DNA of 64,000 nucleotides from Prado023 sp963706875. Its GTDB lineage: Bacteria; Actinomycetota; Actinomycetes; S36-B12; CAIYMF01. The notes beneath the pieces were generated by a model that saw only the letters and a list, made by a program, of their open reading frames with translations, made no database searches and was not told where the DNA came from. Position 1 is the stretch's first letter, and every line of letters begins with the position of its first letter. Below, piece by piece: positions 1-8,084 of this stretch. The DNA is taken from contig CAVPNW010000016.1 in assembly GCA_963706875.1 (NCBI GenBank), positions 124,001 to 188,000 of the forward strand. Direction: 5' to 3'. The position numbers and the translations under genes are program-made.

Positions 1-78
1 GGCGTAGAACGCCCGGTAGGCCAGCGAGTGCCCGTCGAGCAGCAGCAGGCGCGGGCGGGAGGGCGTCGGCGTGGTCAC
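1..78 (-). CDS. polA: DNA polymerase I, N-terminal fragment (cut by the window edge)
   Basis: Only the first 26 codons lie in the window, read leftwards from a GTG at 78-76. The translation ends in LLLLDGHSLAYRAFYA, the hallmark N-terminus of the 5'-3' exonuclease domain of DNA polymerase I, with the metal-binding Asp and the LAYRAFYA segment. The enzyme fills gaps in repair and removes Okazaki primers. The gene diverges from the thioesterase at 129, an arrangement I know from other actinobacteria. A -10-like TAGGAT lies 6 bases before the GTG and no Shine-Dalgarno is present, so the mRNA may be leaderless. The rest of the gene is outside the window. Confidence 0.85.
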   Translation of the reverse strand, partial: MTTPTPSRPRLLLLDGHSLAYRAFYA

Positions 79-84
79 CGGCTG

Positions 85-90
85 ATCCTA
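85..90 (-). promoter_or_regulatory. -10 box of polA, leaderless type
   Basis: On the minus strand this reads TAGGAT, then 6 bases, then the GTG of polA. The spacing places the transcription start on or next to the start codon. No convincing -35 box is seen. Confidence 0.45.
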
Positions 91-115
91 CGGGCGCCCG
101 CTGACAGGCCGGGTC

Positions 116-121
116 TAGGCT
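116..121 (+). promoter_or_regulatory. -10 box of the thioesterase gene, leaderless type
   Basis: TAGGCT is followed by 7 bases and the ATG at 129. There is no Shine-Dalgarno, so transcription probably begins at the start codon. Confidence 0.45.
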
Positions 122-128
122 TCGGGGC

Positions 129-635
129 ATGTCCAGCGATGCACCTGAATCTCCCACCAGCGCACCTCCTGAGGCTGGCCCCTCGTCCGCGACAGCGGCC
201 TACACCGCCCCTGTCATGCCGACCGACCCCTCGGAGCTGGCCGTCGTCGAGGCACTGCGCCACCTCGGACTCGGTGCCCTCCCGGACCATATGGGGATCG
301 AGCTGCTCGAGGTCGGTGCCGAGCGGACCGTCGCCCGGATGCCGGTGGCCGGCAACACCCAGCCGTACGGGCTGCTGCACGGGGGTGCCTCGGCCGTGCT
401 GGCCGAGTCGATCGGCTCCATCGCCTCCGCGCTGCACGCCGGCCCGGACCGGATCGCCCTGGGCCTCGAGCTCAACTGCACCCACCACAAGGCGATGCGC
501 GAGGGCTACGTCATCGGTACCGCCACGCCGTTGGTGCGCGGGCGCACCGTCGCGTCGTACGCCATCAGCATCACCGACGAGGCCGGGGCCGCGGTCTGCA
601 CCGCGCGTCTGACCTGCCTGCTGCGCGACCGGTGA
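129..635 (+). CDS. PaaI-like hotdog-fold acyl-CoA thioesterase
   Basis: The protein has 168 residues and should hydrolyse acyl- or aryl-CoA thioesters in the cytoplasm. The PaaI/YdiI signature is visible: LLHGGASAVLAES near residues 82-94, with HGG and the following Glu at about residue 93 as candidate catalytic positions. The rest has the alternating strand pattern of a single hotdog domain. The first 30 residues are Ser/Pro/Ala-rich and lie outside the fold. An in-frame ATG at 216 would remove them, but the -10 box 7 bases before the ATG at 129 supports the longer form. It lies beside polA, a common actinobacterial pairing. The natural substrate cannot be told from sequence. Confidence 0.85.
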   Translation: MSSDAPESPTSAPPEAGPSSATAAYTAPVMPTDPSELAVVEALRHLGLGALPDHMGIELLEVGAERTVARMPVAGNTQPYGLLHGGASAVLAESIGSIASALHAGPDRIALGLELNCTHHKAMREGYVIGTATPLVRGRTVASYAISITDEAGAAVCTARLTCLLRDR

Positions 636-663
636 GCGCCGGCCTCAGCAGTCCGGCCCGCCC

Positions 664-1590
664 ATGATCGGGCTCGGCACGCTCATCAACGTCGTCGCGA
701 TCCTGATCGGCTCCGCGATCGGGGTCGCGCTCGGCCACCGCCTGCCCCAGCGGACCCGCGACGTGGTCACCGACGGCGTCGGGCTGGCCGTCCTGCTCGT
801 CGCGGCGCTCTCTGCGGCGGCCGTGCTCACCCCGGCGGTATCGGAGGCCGTGGGCGCCTCCGGGGTCCTGATCGTGCTCGGCTCGCTGCTGATCGGCGGG
901 ATCCTCGGCTCCCTGTGGCGGATCGAAGCGCGGCTCGAGGGGCTGGGAGAATCGATCCGCGTCCGGTTGTCGCGACGGGGGGGCATGGCTCATCCCCGGG
1001 GCACGGAGGGCTCGGACGCAACCACCGCCCCTGAGGACGGGGCCGAGCCCGACGGCCCGGTGGATGCCGACGCGACAGTGGACTCGGTCGGGGTTGTCGT
1101 GCCGGACGGATCGGTGGACGTGGAGGTCGAGGGCGCCCTGGCGGACCTGGACCCCGGCGCGCAGGCCGGGCGCGGCGTGCCCAACACGTTCGTCGAGGGC
1201 TTCGTGACGGCATCGCTGGTGTTCTGCGTCGGCCCCTTGGCGATCCTCGGCTCGCTGTCCGACGGCCTGGGGCTGGGCATCAACCAGCTGGCCCTGAAGT
1301 CGGTGATGGACGGGTTCACGTCCATCGCATTCGCCGCGACCCTCGGGTGGGGTGTCGCCGCCAGCGCACTGGTGGTGGGCGTCTACCAGGGCACCCTGAC
1401 CCTCCTGGGTTGGGCGCTGGGCTCCGTGCTCACCACGGCGCAGATCGCCCTGCTGACAGCAACCGGCGGGCTGCTCCTGGTGGGCATCGCCCTGCGACTG
1501 CTGCGGATCAGGCAGGTGCCGGTCGGCGACCTGCTCCCCGCACTGCTGGTCGCCCCGATCCTGACGGCGATCGTCGCCGCGCTGCGCTGA
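664..1590 (+). CDS. DUF554 family membrane protein
   Basis: The protein has 308 residues and several hydrophobic segments. The N-terminus (GLGTLINVVAILIGSAIG) and the segment VEGFVTASLVFCVGPLAILG match DUF554 (YqgA/YdfK-like) proteins, small polytopic membrane proteins of unknown function. An acidic hydrophilic stretch at roughly residues 105-170 splits the membrane part; most family members are shorter (about 230 residues), so this looks like a lineage-specific loop. The ATG at 664 lies 28 bases after the thioesterase stop, suggesting cotranscription. It ends convergently with livF. Function is unknown. Confidence 0.75.
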   Translation: MIGLGTLINVVAILIGSAIGVALGHRLPQRTRDVVTDGVGLAVLLVAALSAAAVLTPAVSEAVGASGVLIVLGSLLIGGILGSLWRIEARLEGLGESIRVRLSRRGGMAHPRGTEGSDATTAPEDGAEPDGPVDADATVDSVGVVVPDGSVDVEVEGALADLDPGAQAGRGVPNTFVEGFVTASLVFCVGPLAILGSLSDGLGLGINQLALKSVMDGFTSIAFAATLGWGVAASALVVGVYQGTLTLLGWALGSVLTTAQIALLTATGGLLLVGIALRLLRIRQVPVGDLLPALLVAPILTAIVAALR

Positions 1591-1653
1591 TCCCGCCGCC
1601 CCGGCGTGCGTCGTCGCGGTGCTCCCGGGACACGCCCGACTGCAGGGCAACGA

Positions 1654-1820
1654 ACGCGCACGAATTCGCCCTTTCGGGCGCTGGTCTGGGACCCACCAGT
1701 TCCGAGCGCGCACGAAGCGCACCGATAGGCCGCAGGTCACAGAGCCATAGCGGCGGATTCATGCGCGCTCAAGACCATGGCCACGCCGCTCCGCCGGCTA
1801 ACGGCGGGTTTCGTGCGCGT
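1654..1820. repeat. Nested inverted repeats between convergent genes
   Basis: Four copies of a GCGCACGAA-like core occur, two in each orientation. ACGCGCACGAA at 1654-1664 is perfectly inverted at 1810-1820. GAGCGCGCACGAA at 1704-1716 is inverted at 1758-1770 with one mismatch. A small hairpin (CCGCCG, loop, CGGCGG) lies at 1791-1807. The block fills the space between the DUF554 stop and the livF stop. It may be a bidirectional terminator, though no U-run follows. Confidence 0.5.
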
Positions 1821-2551
1821 CAGCCGCCGAGGTAGGCGCGGATGACCTCGTCGTTCTCGGCCAGGGCCGGTGCCGGGCCCTCGAGCTTGAGGGCGCCGGA
1901 CTCCATGACGTACGCGTAGTCAGCCACGCGCAGTGCCGCCAGCGCGTTCTGCTCGACCAGCAGGATCGTCACGCCGGAGTCCCGGATCTTCTCGATCGTG
2001 TCGAAGATGAGGTCGACCAGCACCGGAGCCAGCCCCATCGACGGCTCGTCGAGCATGAGCAGCTTCGGCTTGGCCATCATCGCCCGTGCCACGGCCAGCA
2101 TCTGCTGCTCGCCGCCGGACATCGTGCCGGCCTTCTGGTTGATGCGCTCGGCCAAGCGGGGGAACAGCTCGAGCACGTGCTCCCGGTCGGCGGCGATGCC
2201 GTCCTTGTCCGCCCGGGAGAAGGCCCCCATGTCGAGGTTCTCGTCGACGGTCATCCGGGAGAAGATCCGCCGACCCTCGGGGCTGTGGGCGATCCCCTCG
2301 CCGACGACCTCGTGGCCCTGAGCCCGGCTGATGTCCTTGCCGTCGAAGGTGATGGACCCGGACTTCGCGTGCATCAGCCCCGAGATCGTGCGCAGGGTCG
2401 TGGACTTGCCCGCGCCGTTCGAGCCGATCAGGGTCACGATGGCTCCCGCGGGAACCTGCATCGTCAGGCCCTTCACGGCCGCGATGTTGCCGTAGTAGAC
2501 GCTGACGTTCTCCAATGCGAGCAGGGGCTGGCCTGCCGTGGCCTGGCTCAT
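1820..2551 (-). CDS. livF: Branched-chain amino acid ABC transporter, ATP-binding protein LivF
   Basis: This 243-residue ABC ATPase pairs with LivG to power uptake of branched-chain amino acids. Visible motifs are Walker A GSNGAGKS (residues 43-50), the signature MSGGEQQMLAVARA, Walker B LLMLDEPSMGL and the LLVEQN segment typical of LivF. Length is normal. Its ATG overlaps the livG stop by 4 bases, so translation is coupled. It is the last gene of livJHMGF. The liv family also moves other small amides and amino acids, so the substrate is inferred from operon type. Confidence 0.93.
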   Translation of the reverse strand: MSQATAGQPLLALENVSVYYGNIAAVKGLTMQVPAGAIVTLIGSNGAGKSTTLRTISGLMHAKSGSITFDGKDISRAQGHEVVGEGIAHSPEGRRIFSRMTVDENLDMGAFSRADKDGIAADREHVLELFPRLAERINQKAGTMSGGEQQMLAVARAMMAKPKLLMLDEPSMGLAPVLVDLIFDTIEKIRDSGVTILLVEQNALAALRVADYAYVMESGALKLEGPAPALAENDEVIRAYLGG

Positions 2552-3369
2552 CGAGCGCTGCCTTCCGTCCCGGTCTTGCCCAGGTAGGCCTCGATCACCC
2601 GGGTGTTGGCCTTGATCTCCGCGGGGCTGCCCTCGGCGATCTTCTCGCCGCGGTCGAGCACCGTGACCCGCTCGCTGACCTTCATGACCACGCTCATGTC
2701 GTGCTCGATCAGCAGGATCGACACCCCGCGCTCGTCGCGCACGCGGTGGACGAAGTCCACGAATCGCGCCGACTCCTGGGGGTTCATCCCCGCCGTGGGC
2801 TCATCGAGCAGTAGGACGCGCGGTCGCAGGGCCAGGGCCCGAGCCACCTCGAGGCGTCGCTGGTCGCCGTAGGACATGTTCTTCGCGTACTCGTCGTCCT
2901 TGCCTGTGATCCCGACGAACTCGAGCAGCTCGTGCGCCATCTGGCGGCTCTCCCGCTCCTCGCGACGCTGCTTCGGTCCCTTGATGATCGTGCCGACCAG
3001 GCCGGACTTCAGGTGGGAGTGCATCGCGACCATGACGTTCTCCGAGGCCGTCATGAGCCCGAAGAGGCGGATGTTCTGGAATGTCCGGCCCATGCCCCGC
3101 GCGGCGATCGAGTGTGGCGCCTGCCCGGTGATGTCCTCGTCGCCGAGCAGCACGTGCCCCGACGAGGGCTTGTAGAGGCCGGTCAGCACGTTGAAGAACG
3201 TCGTCTTGCCGGCGCCGTTGGGACCGATCAGCGACACGATGCCCCCCTCGGGGATCGTGAAGTCGACGTCCCGGACTGCGACCAGGCCGCCGAACCGCAC
3301 GGTGATCTTCTCCGCGAGGAGGGCATTTGTCGTCGACAGGGCCCTCGGCTCCGCCTGTGCGGTGCTCAC
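2548..3369 (-). CDS. livG: Branched-chain amino acid ABC transporter, ATP-binding protein LivG
   Basis: The 273-residue protein is the second ATPase of the liv importer. It shows Walker A GPNGAGKT (residues 49-56), the signature MSYGDQRRLEVARAL, Walker B VLLLDEPTAGM and the IEHDM H-loop. The C-terminal EAYLG tail is typical of LivG. About 15 extra residues precede the fold. It overlaps livM by one base (start A of ATG is the last base of the livM stop) and livF by 4 bases, so the three genes form one translational unit. Confidence 0.93.
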   Translation of the reverse strand: MSTAQAEPRALSTTNALLAEKITVRFGGLVAVRDVDFTIPEGGIVSLIGPNGAGKTTFFNVLTGLYKPSSGHVLLGDEDITGQAPHSIAARGMGRTFQNIRLFGLMTASENVMVAMHSHLKSGLVGTIIKGPKQRREERESRQMAHELLEFVGITGKDDEYAKNMSYGDQRRLEVARALALRPRVLLLDEPTAGMNPQESARFVDFVHRVRDERGVSILLIEHDMSVVMKVSERVTVLDRGEKIAEGSPAEIKANTRVIEAYLGKTGTEGSAR

Positions 3370-4583
3370 TATGCGCTCCCCTCGAGGTCGGCGTGCAGGT
3401 CCTCGACCTCCGTGCGCTCCTGCTCGTGCAGGATCTGGCGATTCCGCGTCTCCGGGAATATGCCCTCGCGCCGGAAGAGCATCATCAGGACGAGGATGCT
3501 GCCGAAGATGAGGTAGTTGTACGACGGGAAGTTGATCTCAGTGCCGAACTGGTCGTTGATCGTCTCCCCGAGCTCGGGCATGAACGTGGAGTTGATCCAG
3601 GCCAGTCCGATCGCGCCGATCATCACACCCCACACGTTGCCCATGCCGCCGAGGACGACCATGGCCAGCAGGATGATCGAGATCGAGAAGTTGAACCGGT
3701 CGGCGAAGACGCCGTTGACGTGGACGGCGAACACCACACCGCCCAGGCCGCCCATGAAGGCCCCCACCGCGTACGCGTACAGCTTCGAGCGCATCAGCGG
3801 CACGCCCATCATCGAGGCCGCGAGCTCGTCCTCACGGATGGCCAGCCACGCGCGGCCCAACCGCCCCTCGCGGATGCGCAGCGACACGAACACCGCGAAC
3901 GCCACCACCAGGGAGAACAGCAGGAACTTCGTGCCCAGGTCGAACGGGCCGAGGGCTGCTGATCCGGGGACCACGCTGATCGGGTCGAGGGGCGTGATGC
4001 CCTTGGTCCCGTTGGAGAGGTTGAACCCGTTGATGTCCTCGCCGTTGGTGAAGATCTGCGGGATGATCTCGCCGAACCCGAGGGTCACGATCGCCAGGTA
4101 GTCGCTCTTGAGCCGCAGGGTCGGCGCACCGATCAGGATGCCGAAGAAGGCGCAGATGGACCCGGCCATGATCAGCACCAGCCACCAGTTGATGTGGATG
4201 CCCGGCGCCTCGGCGGGCGCAGCGCTCAGGAAGTGGAAGTTGACCTGGTAGAAGAAGTTGCTCATGAACCAGCCGGCGCAGTAGCCGCCGATGGCCCAGA
4301 AGGCCACGAAGCCCAGGTCGAGCAGGCCGGCGTAGCCGACCACGATGTTCAGGCCGATGGCGCAGATGACCCAGACGATGGCCTCATTGACCGCAGTCAG
4401 GGGCAGCCACTGCTTGACCAGGTCCTGCACCTGCGTCGGCAGGCTGTCGAGGGCGAACTTGTAGAACGCCCAGAGGCTGATGGCCGCGATGATCCAGCCG
4501 ATGGCCCACCGTCGGTTCGTGTGGTCCGCGACATGGGCGGACGACGGGGTCGAGGGGCTCGCGTCGATCGTGGGAGTCGCCAT
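3369..4583 (-). CDS. livM: Branched-chain amino acid ABC transporter, permease LivM
   Basis: The 404-residue polytopic protein has around nine or ten hydrophobic segments. It carries LivM hallmarks: GLNIVVGYAGLLDLGFVAFWAIGG near residues 75-100 and the loop RLKSDYLAIVTLGFGEI that contacts the ATPase. It is somewhat longer than the E. coli type because of an N-terminal leader with an extra membrane segment and a charged C-terminal tail. It forms the translocation pore with LivH. Four bases separate its ATG from the livH stop. Confidence 0.92.
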   Translation of the reverse strand: MATPTIDASPSTPSSAHVADHTNRRWAIGWIIAAISLWAFYKFALDSLPTQVQDLVKQWLPLTAVNEAIVWVICAIGLNIVVGYAGLLDLGFVAFWAIGGYCAGWFMSNFFYQVNFHFLSAAPAEAPGIHINWWLVLIMAGSICAFFGILIGAPTLRLKSDYLAIVTLGFGEIIPQIFTNGEDINGFNLSNGTKGITPLDPISVVPGSAALGPFDLGTKFLLFSLVVAFAVFVSLRIREGRLGRAWLAIREDELAASMMGVPLMRSKLYAYAVGAFMGGLGGVVFAVHVNGVFADRFNFSISIILLAMVVLGGMGNVWGVMIGAIGLAWINSTFMPELGETINDQFGTEINFPSYNYLIFGSILVLMMLFRREGIFPETRNRQILHEQERTEVEDLHADLEGSA

Positions 4584-4587
4584 GTCG

Positions 4588-5640
4588 CTACACCTTCTCC
4601 ACCGTCGGCTGGCCGAGGATGCCCGTAGGTCGGAACACCATGACCAGGATGAGGATCGTGAACACGACGGTCTGGGACCACTTCTGCCCGAAGCCGTAGG
4701 CCGCGCCGTCGTTGAGGCCCTGGATGACCCCGATGAGGAAGCCTCCCAGCACCGCGCCAGCGAGGTTGCCGATGCCGCCGAGGACGGCGGCGGTGAACGC
4801 GATCAGGCCGAGCTGGAAGCCGGCGTCGTACCGTGTGGTGCCCACCGACTCGAGGAACAGCAGGCCCGCCGCACCGGCCATCGCGCCGCCGAGGGCGAAC
4901 GTGAAGGCGATGGTGCGGTCGACGTTGATGCCCATCAGCCGTGCCGCGTCCTGGTCCTGGGCGGTGGCACGCATGGCCTTGCCCTGCTTCGTGCGCTGCA
5001 CCACGTAGGTCAGCAGGAGCAGGACGGGGATGGTGAACGCGACGACCACGATCGTGGAGTACTGCAGCGTGGCCCCGCCGATCGGGATGCCGCCCTGTGG
5101 GATCACGGTGGGCCACTGCTGCGGCGCCGAGCCGTTCCACTTCAGGCCCACCCACTGCAGGATGAAGCTCATGCCCACGGCGGTGATCAGGGCCGCCAGC
5201 TTGGGCGCCCTTCGCAGGCGTCGATAGGCGACCCGTTCGATCACGACGTTGGTCGTGGCACCGAAGGCCATCGCCGCGATGAGGGTCAGCAGCATCATCG
5301 CCCAGCTCGCCGCGCTGGGCTCCACCGCCCCGAGCCAGTGGACCATCATGAAGCCGGAGAAGACCGAGGCCAGCATGAACAGGTCGCCGTGGGCGAAGTT
5401 GATCAGCTCGATGATGCCGTACACCAGCGTGTACCCCAGGGCGATCAGGGCGTACAGGGCCCCGTTGCCGACCCCGTAGAGGAGGCTGTTGACGAACTGG
5501 TCCGGCGAGGACAGGAAGCTCATGACGCACCACACGCCCACGGCCACCAGAAGGAGGATCCCCAGCACGCGCCCGACGGCCTGCTTGCGCGTCATGGCGA
5601 TCCGCATCTCCGCGGATTCGATGGCTGTCGCAGTGGTCAT
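4588..5640 (-). CDS. livH: Branched-chain amino acid ABC transporter, permease LivH
   Basis: The 350-residue permease partners LivM. It shows the LivH core NGALYALIALGYTLVYGI followed by INFAHGDLFMLA, then GRVAYRRLR-like coupling sequence (VAYRRLRRAP), in a polytopic context. A 40-residue N-terminal extension includes one additional hydrophobic segment. livJ lies upstream across a 103-base gap that contains a 12-base-pair hairpin, so livH and the genes after it are probably expressed at a lower level than livJ. Confidence 0.92.
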   Translation of the reverse strand: MTTATAIESAEMRIAMTRKQAVGRVLGILLLVAVGVWCVMSFLSSPDQFVNSLLYGVGNGALYALIALGYTLVYGIIELINFAHGDLFMLASVFSGFMMVHWLGAVEPSAASWAMMLLTLIAAMAFGATTNVVIERVAYRRLRRAPKLAALITAVGMSFILQWVGLKWNGSAPQQWPTVIPQGGIPIGGATLQYSTIVVVAFTIPVLLLLTYVVQRTKQGKAMRATAQDQDAARLMGINVDRTIAFTFALGGAMAGAAGLLFLESVGTTRYDAGFQLGLIAFTAAVLGGIGNLAGAVLGGFLIGVIQGLNDGAAYGFGQKWSQTVVFTILILVMVFRPTGILGQPTVEKV

Positions 5641-5699
5641 AGCGCCTCTTCCTCAGGATCATCCGGCTTAGTGCTGCACCTTAGGGCCTCGACACCCGA

Positions 5700-5734
5700 A
5701 TGGGAGGGACGACCGCGTCGGCCGTCCCTCCCAT
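5700..5734 (-). terminator. Intercistronic hairpin between livJ and livH
   Basis: A perfect 12-base-pair stem (ATGGGAGGGACG at 5700-5711 with its complement at 5723-5734) is extended by three more pairs inside the loop. It starts 9 bases after the livJ stop. No U-run follows on the minus strand, so it more likely protects livJ mRNA or partly terminates than ends the operon. Confidence 0.55.
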
Positions 5735-5743
5735 GTCAACGGA

Positions 5744-7023
5744 TCAGTTGATGATCCAGGGCATGACCAGCTTCTCCTGGCCACTGGTCATCTGCAGGAT
5801 CGAGATGTCCTTGTTGTTGCTGTCACCGGTAGCGGTGTCGATCTTGATCTCCTTGCCGATCACGGACTTGTCCGCGGGGATCGTGATGCCCTCGCCGGAG
5901 AACACCGCGTCCGTGATGCTCTTGCGGGTGCCGTCGGACTTGGCGATCGCGTCGAGGATGACCTGCATCGCGGCCACGCCGTACAGCGGGTAGCTGCCGA
6001 CGGGGTCCTCGCCGTACTTCTCCTTGTACGCATTCACCAGGTCCGCACCGGCGCCACCAGCGGCCAGCAGCGAGCTCTGGTCCAGACCGGCGAACGACAG
6101 GTACATGCCCTCGGCCTCAGGCTGGGCCTGCAGGTCGGTGTAGCCGGTGAAGCCGTCCGGGCCCATCATCGGCACGGCGGTGTTGTCGCCGAGGACCTTG
6201 ACCTTGTCCTTGACCAGCTGGCCACCGTTGTTGTCGTAGATGCCGCCGACGTAGAGGCAGTCGGGGTTCGTGGCCTTGATCTGCTCGAAGAAGGCCGAGT
6301 AGTTGGGCTGCTTGGCGTCCCACGCCTCGTTGCCCAGGATCTCGATGCCCTGCTTGGCAGCCTCATCCGCGAACGCCTTGGCAACGCCCTGACCGTAGGT
6401 CTGGTTGTCGTTGATGACGAAGCACTTCTTCAGGCCGAGCTCCTTGGCGACGAACTGCGCCGCGGCGGCACCCTGGTACTCGTCGGTGGTGACCACGCGG
6501 GCGTAGTTGCGCGTGCCCGTCGGGTAGAAGATCTCGGGCTCGCCCGGATCCCAGGTCTTGGTCAGGCCGGGGTTGGTGTTGGCGTGCGAGACCATGAGCA
6601 TCGGGCCGTCGGGATCCTGGTTGAGGACCGGGACGATGATCTTCGCGCAGCCGGAGTTGTAGGTGCCCATGACGGCCACCTCGTTCGGTGTTGGCCACGT
6701 GGTCCTGGGCGTTCTTGGCGCACGTCGCGTCGTCCCACGAGCCCTTGGCCGCGGTGGCGTTGTCGTACTCCTTGAGCTCGATGTTGAAGTCGCCGGCCTT
6801 GTTGCCGATCTGCTCGAGGTAGAGCTTGATCATGTTGTTGGTCGAGACGTTGGCGTCGGTCGCCGCGCCCTGCAGGGGCAGGTCGGTGCGAGACCACGAG
6901 GGTCTTGCCATCAGCAGCGCCGCCACTGGCACCGTCGGACGCGGTGTCCGAGGAGCCGCTGCAGGCGGTCAGAGCCAGCGCAGCAGCTACGGCCGCCGCG
7001 CCGATCTTGATCGTTGTACGCAT
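5744..7023 (-). pseudogene. livJ: Branched-chain amino acid ABC transporter substrate-binding protein LivJ, two frameshifts
   Basis: This lipoprotein should deliver the amino acid to LivHM outside the membrane. The start is the ATG at 7023 with AAAGGA upstream, giving a lipoprotein signal ending in ALTAC. The reading frame then breaks twice. Near 6888 an extra base separates KTLVVS from TDLPLQGAATDANV. Near 6686 another extra base separates DHVANTE from EVAVMGTYNSG. Removing one base at each site restores a full periplasmic-binding-protein fold of about 425 residues. The intact 3' part reads from 6679 to 5744. The operon is otherwise whole, so sequencing error is as likely as true inactivation. 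Confidence 0.85.
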
Positions 7024-7079
7024 GTGTGTCCTTTGCGGAGTCGTGATCCGTGCCCGCGGGAGCGAGCATCGTGGGGCGG

Positions 7080-7085
7080 AAACTA
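7080..7085 (-). promoter_or_regulatory. Possible -10 box of livJ
   Basis: The minus strand reads TAGTTT, giving a leader of about 50 bases before the ATG at 7023, which has its own Shine-Dalgarno. No clear -35 box is present; the GTTAC boxes lie just upstream. Confidence 0.3.
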
Positions 7086-7106
7086 CAGCACGTCTGTGTC
7101 CGGCGT

Positions 7107-7146
7107 GTAACAAACCCCGGCGCTGGGACGGTAACGGATTGGTAAC
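7107..7146 (-). promoter_or_regulatory. Three GTTAC boxes upstream of livJ, candidate GlnR-type operator
   Basis: On the minus strand GTTAC occurs at 7146-7142, 7135-7131 and 7111-7107. The first two are separated by exactly 6 bases, the half-site layout of GlnR boxes in actinobacteria (GTNAC-N6-GAAAC). The block lies 22-60 bases upstream of the possible -10 box. The third copy is out of register by 2 bases. The assignment is inference only. Confidence 0.35.
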
Positions 7147-7264
7147 GCCTTGTCCGCCAGTGGGTGAATTGCCGGCGTGTCTGGTGGTTTGCGCATTCCC
7201 GACGGGGGTGGAAGCGGCGTGGCGAGCGGGCCCAGCGCAAGGCGAGGCCAGTCGATGACCGACG

Positions 7265-7846
7265 TCAGGCCGGATCGGTCGGAGCCTGCGCGAGCACCCG
7301 TCGGGCGACGTCCGCCATCGGCACCCGCGCGTCCATGGCTGCGCGCTGCAGCCATGCGAATGCCGTCTGCTCATCCCAGCCGAACTGCGCCTGGAGCGCG
7401 GACTTGGCCCGTTCGATGACCTTGCGGGCCTCGAGGCGGACCTCGAGGTCGGCCATCCCGTTGCGCAACGCGTGCACCTCCGCGAACCGCGCGCAGGCGA
7501 TCTCGATTGCCGGCCGCAGGTCGGCCAGGGTGAAGGGCTTGACGACATAGCCCTGGACGCCGGCCGCCAGGGCTCGCTCCACGAGGTCCGACTGGCTGAA
7601 CGCTGTCAGCAGCACGATCGGGGCGATGCTGTCTGCGGCGAGGGCCTCGGCGGCCGAGACCCCGTCAAGGACCGGCATCTTCACGTCCATCAGCACCACG
7701 TCGGGGCGCAGCTCGCGGACCAGGCGGACGCCGGACTCCCCGTCGCCTGCCTGGCCGACGACCTCGTAGCCGGCCTCGGTGAGCATCTCGACGAGATCCA
7801 GTCGGATCAGGGACTCGTCCTCGACGACGACCACGCGGACGGACAC
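7265..7846 (-). CDS. pdtaR: ANTAR-domain response regulator, PdtaR-like
   Basis: The 193-residue protein combines an N-terminal receiver domain (acidic ED at residues 9-10, phosphoacceptor Asp54 in VLMDVKMP, conserved Lys103 in VVKPF) with a C-terminal ANTAR RNA-binding domain at about 125-185 (RKVIERAKSALQAQFGWDEQTAFAWLQRAA). In mycobacteria the homologue Rv1626 is phosphorylated by the kinase PdtaS and binds mRNA hairpins near ribosome sites. No kinase gene is in this window. It starts at a GTG 6 bases from a -10 box TAGGGT, so it is probably leaderless. It lies next to liv and polA, as in related genomes. Confidence 0.88.
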   Translation of the reverse strand: MSVRVVVVEDESLIRLDLVEMLTEAGYEVVGQAGDGESGVRLVRELRPDVVLMDVKMPVLDGVSAAEALAADSIAPIVLLTAFSQSDLVERALAAGVQGYVVKPFTLADLRPAIEIACARFAEVHALRNGMADLEVRLEARKVIERAKSALQAQFGWDEQTAFAWLQRAAMDARVPMADVARRVLAQAPTDPA

Positions 7847-7852
7847 ACGCGA

Positions 7853-7858
7853 ACCCTA
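7853..7858 (-). promoter_or_regulatory. -10 box of pdtaR, leaderless type
   Basis: The minus strand reads TAGGGT, 6 bases, GTG. No ribosome-binding site lies between them. Confidence 0.45.
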
Positions 7859-7999
7859 CCGGCGAGCGCCACGCCGCCCCGCCCTCGCATCACGCGGCCC
7901 GGGAGTGCGGCCTCCCTGCCCCGGAACCCGGCCCCGATCTGCGCGGGCAGCCGGCCCCGCCTCCCGTCCGGGAACCCGGCCCCGACCACCTCCACCCGT

Positions 8000-8051
8000 G
8001 TGATCCATTCAGGTTGGGAACGCTCTAGCGTCGCGAAGCCGCATGGATCAC
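8000..8051. repeat. Inverted repeat upstream of tRNA-Leu
   Basis: GTGATCCAT at 8000-8008 is perfectly inverted at 8043-8051. The rest of 7859-8084 is GC-rich intergenic DNA with a direct repeat of GGAACCCGGCCCCGA. The inverted repeat sits just before the tRNA promoter and could be an operator, but nothing else supports this. Confidence 0.3.
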
Positions 8052-8069
8052 CGCAGCGAGGGGCTGGAC

Positions 8070-8075
8070 TAGCAT
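8070..8075 (+). promoter_or_regulatory. Possible -10 box of tRNA-Leu
   Basis: TAGCAT ends 9 bases before the first base of the tRNA, giving a very short 5' leader. No good -35 box is visible. Confidence 0.35.
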
Positions 8076-8084
8076 GTGCGCGGC

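Noticed and set aside
571..1740. Long open frames opposite to real genes, here and throughout the window
   Set aside because: High-GC third positions keep the other frames open. These frames have Arg/Pro/Ala-rich translations, no conserved motifs and lie opposite genes with clear domains.
4397..5662. A second long minus-strand frame across livH and the start of livM
   Set aside because: Its translation is rich in Arg, Gly and His without membrane pattern, while the competing frame encodes a textbook LivH.
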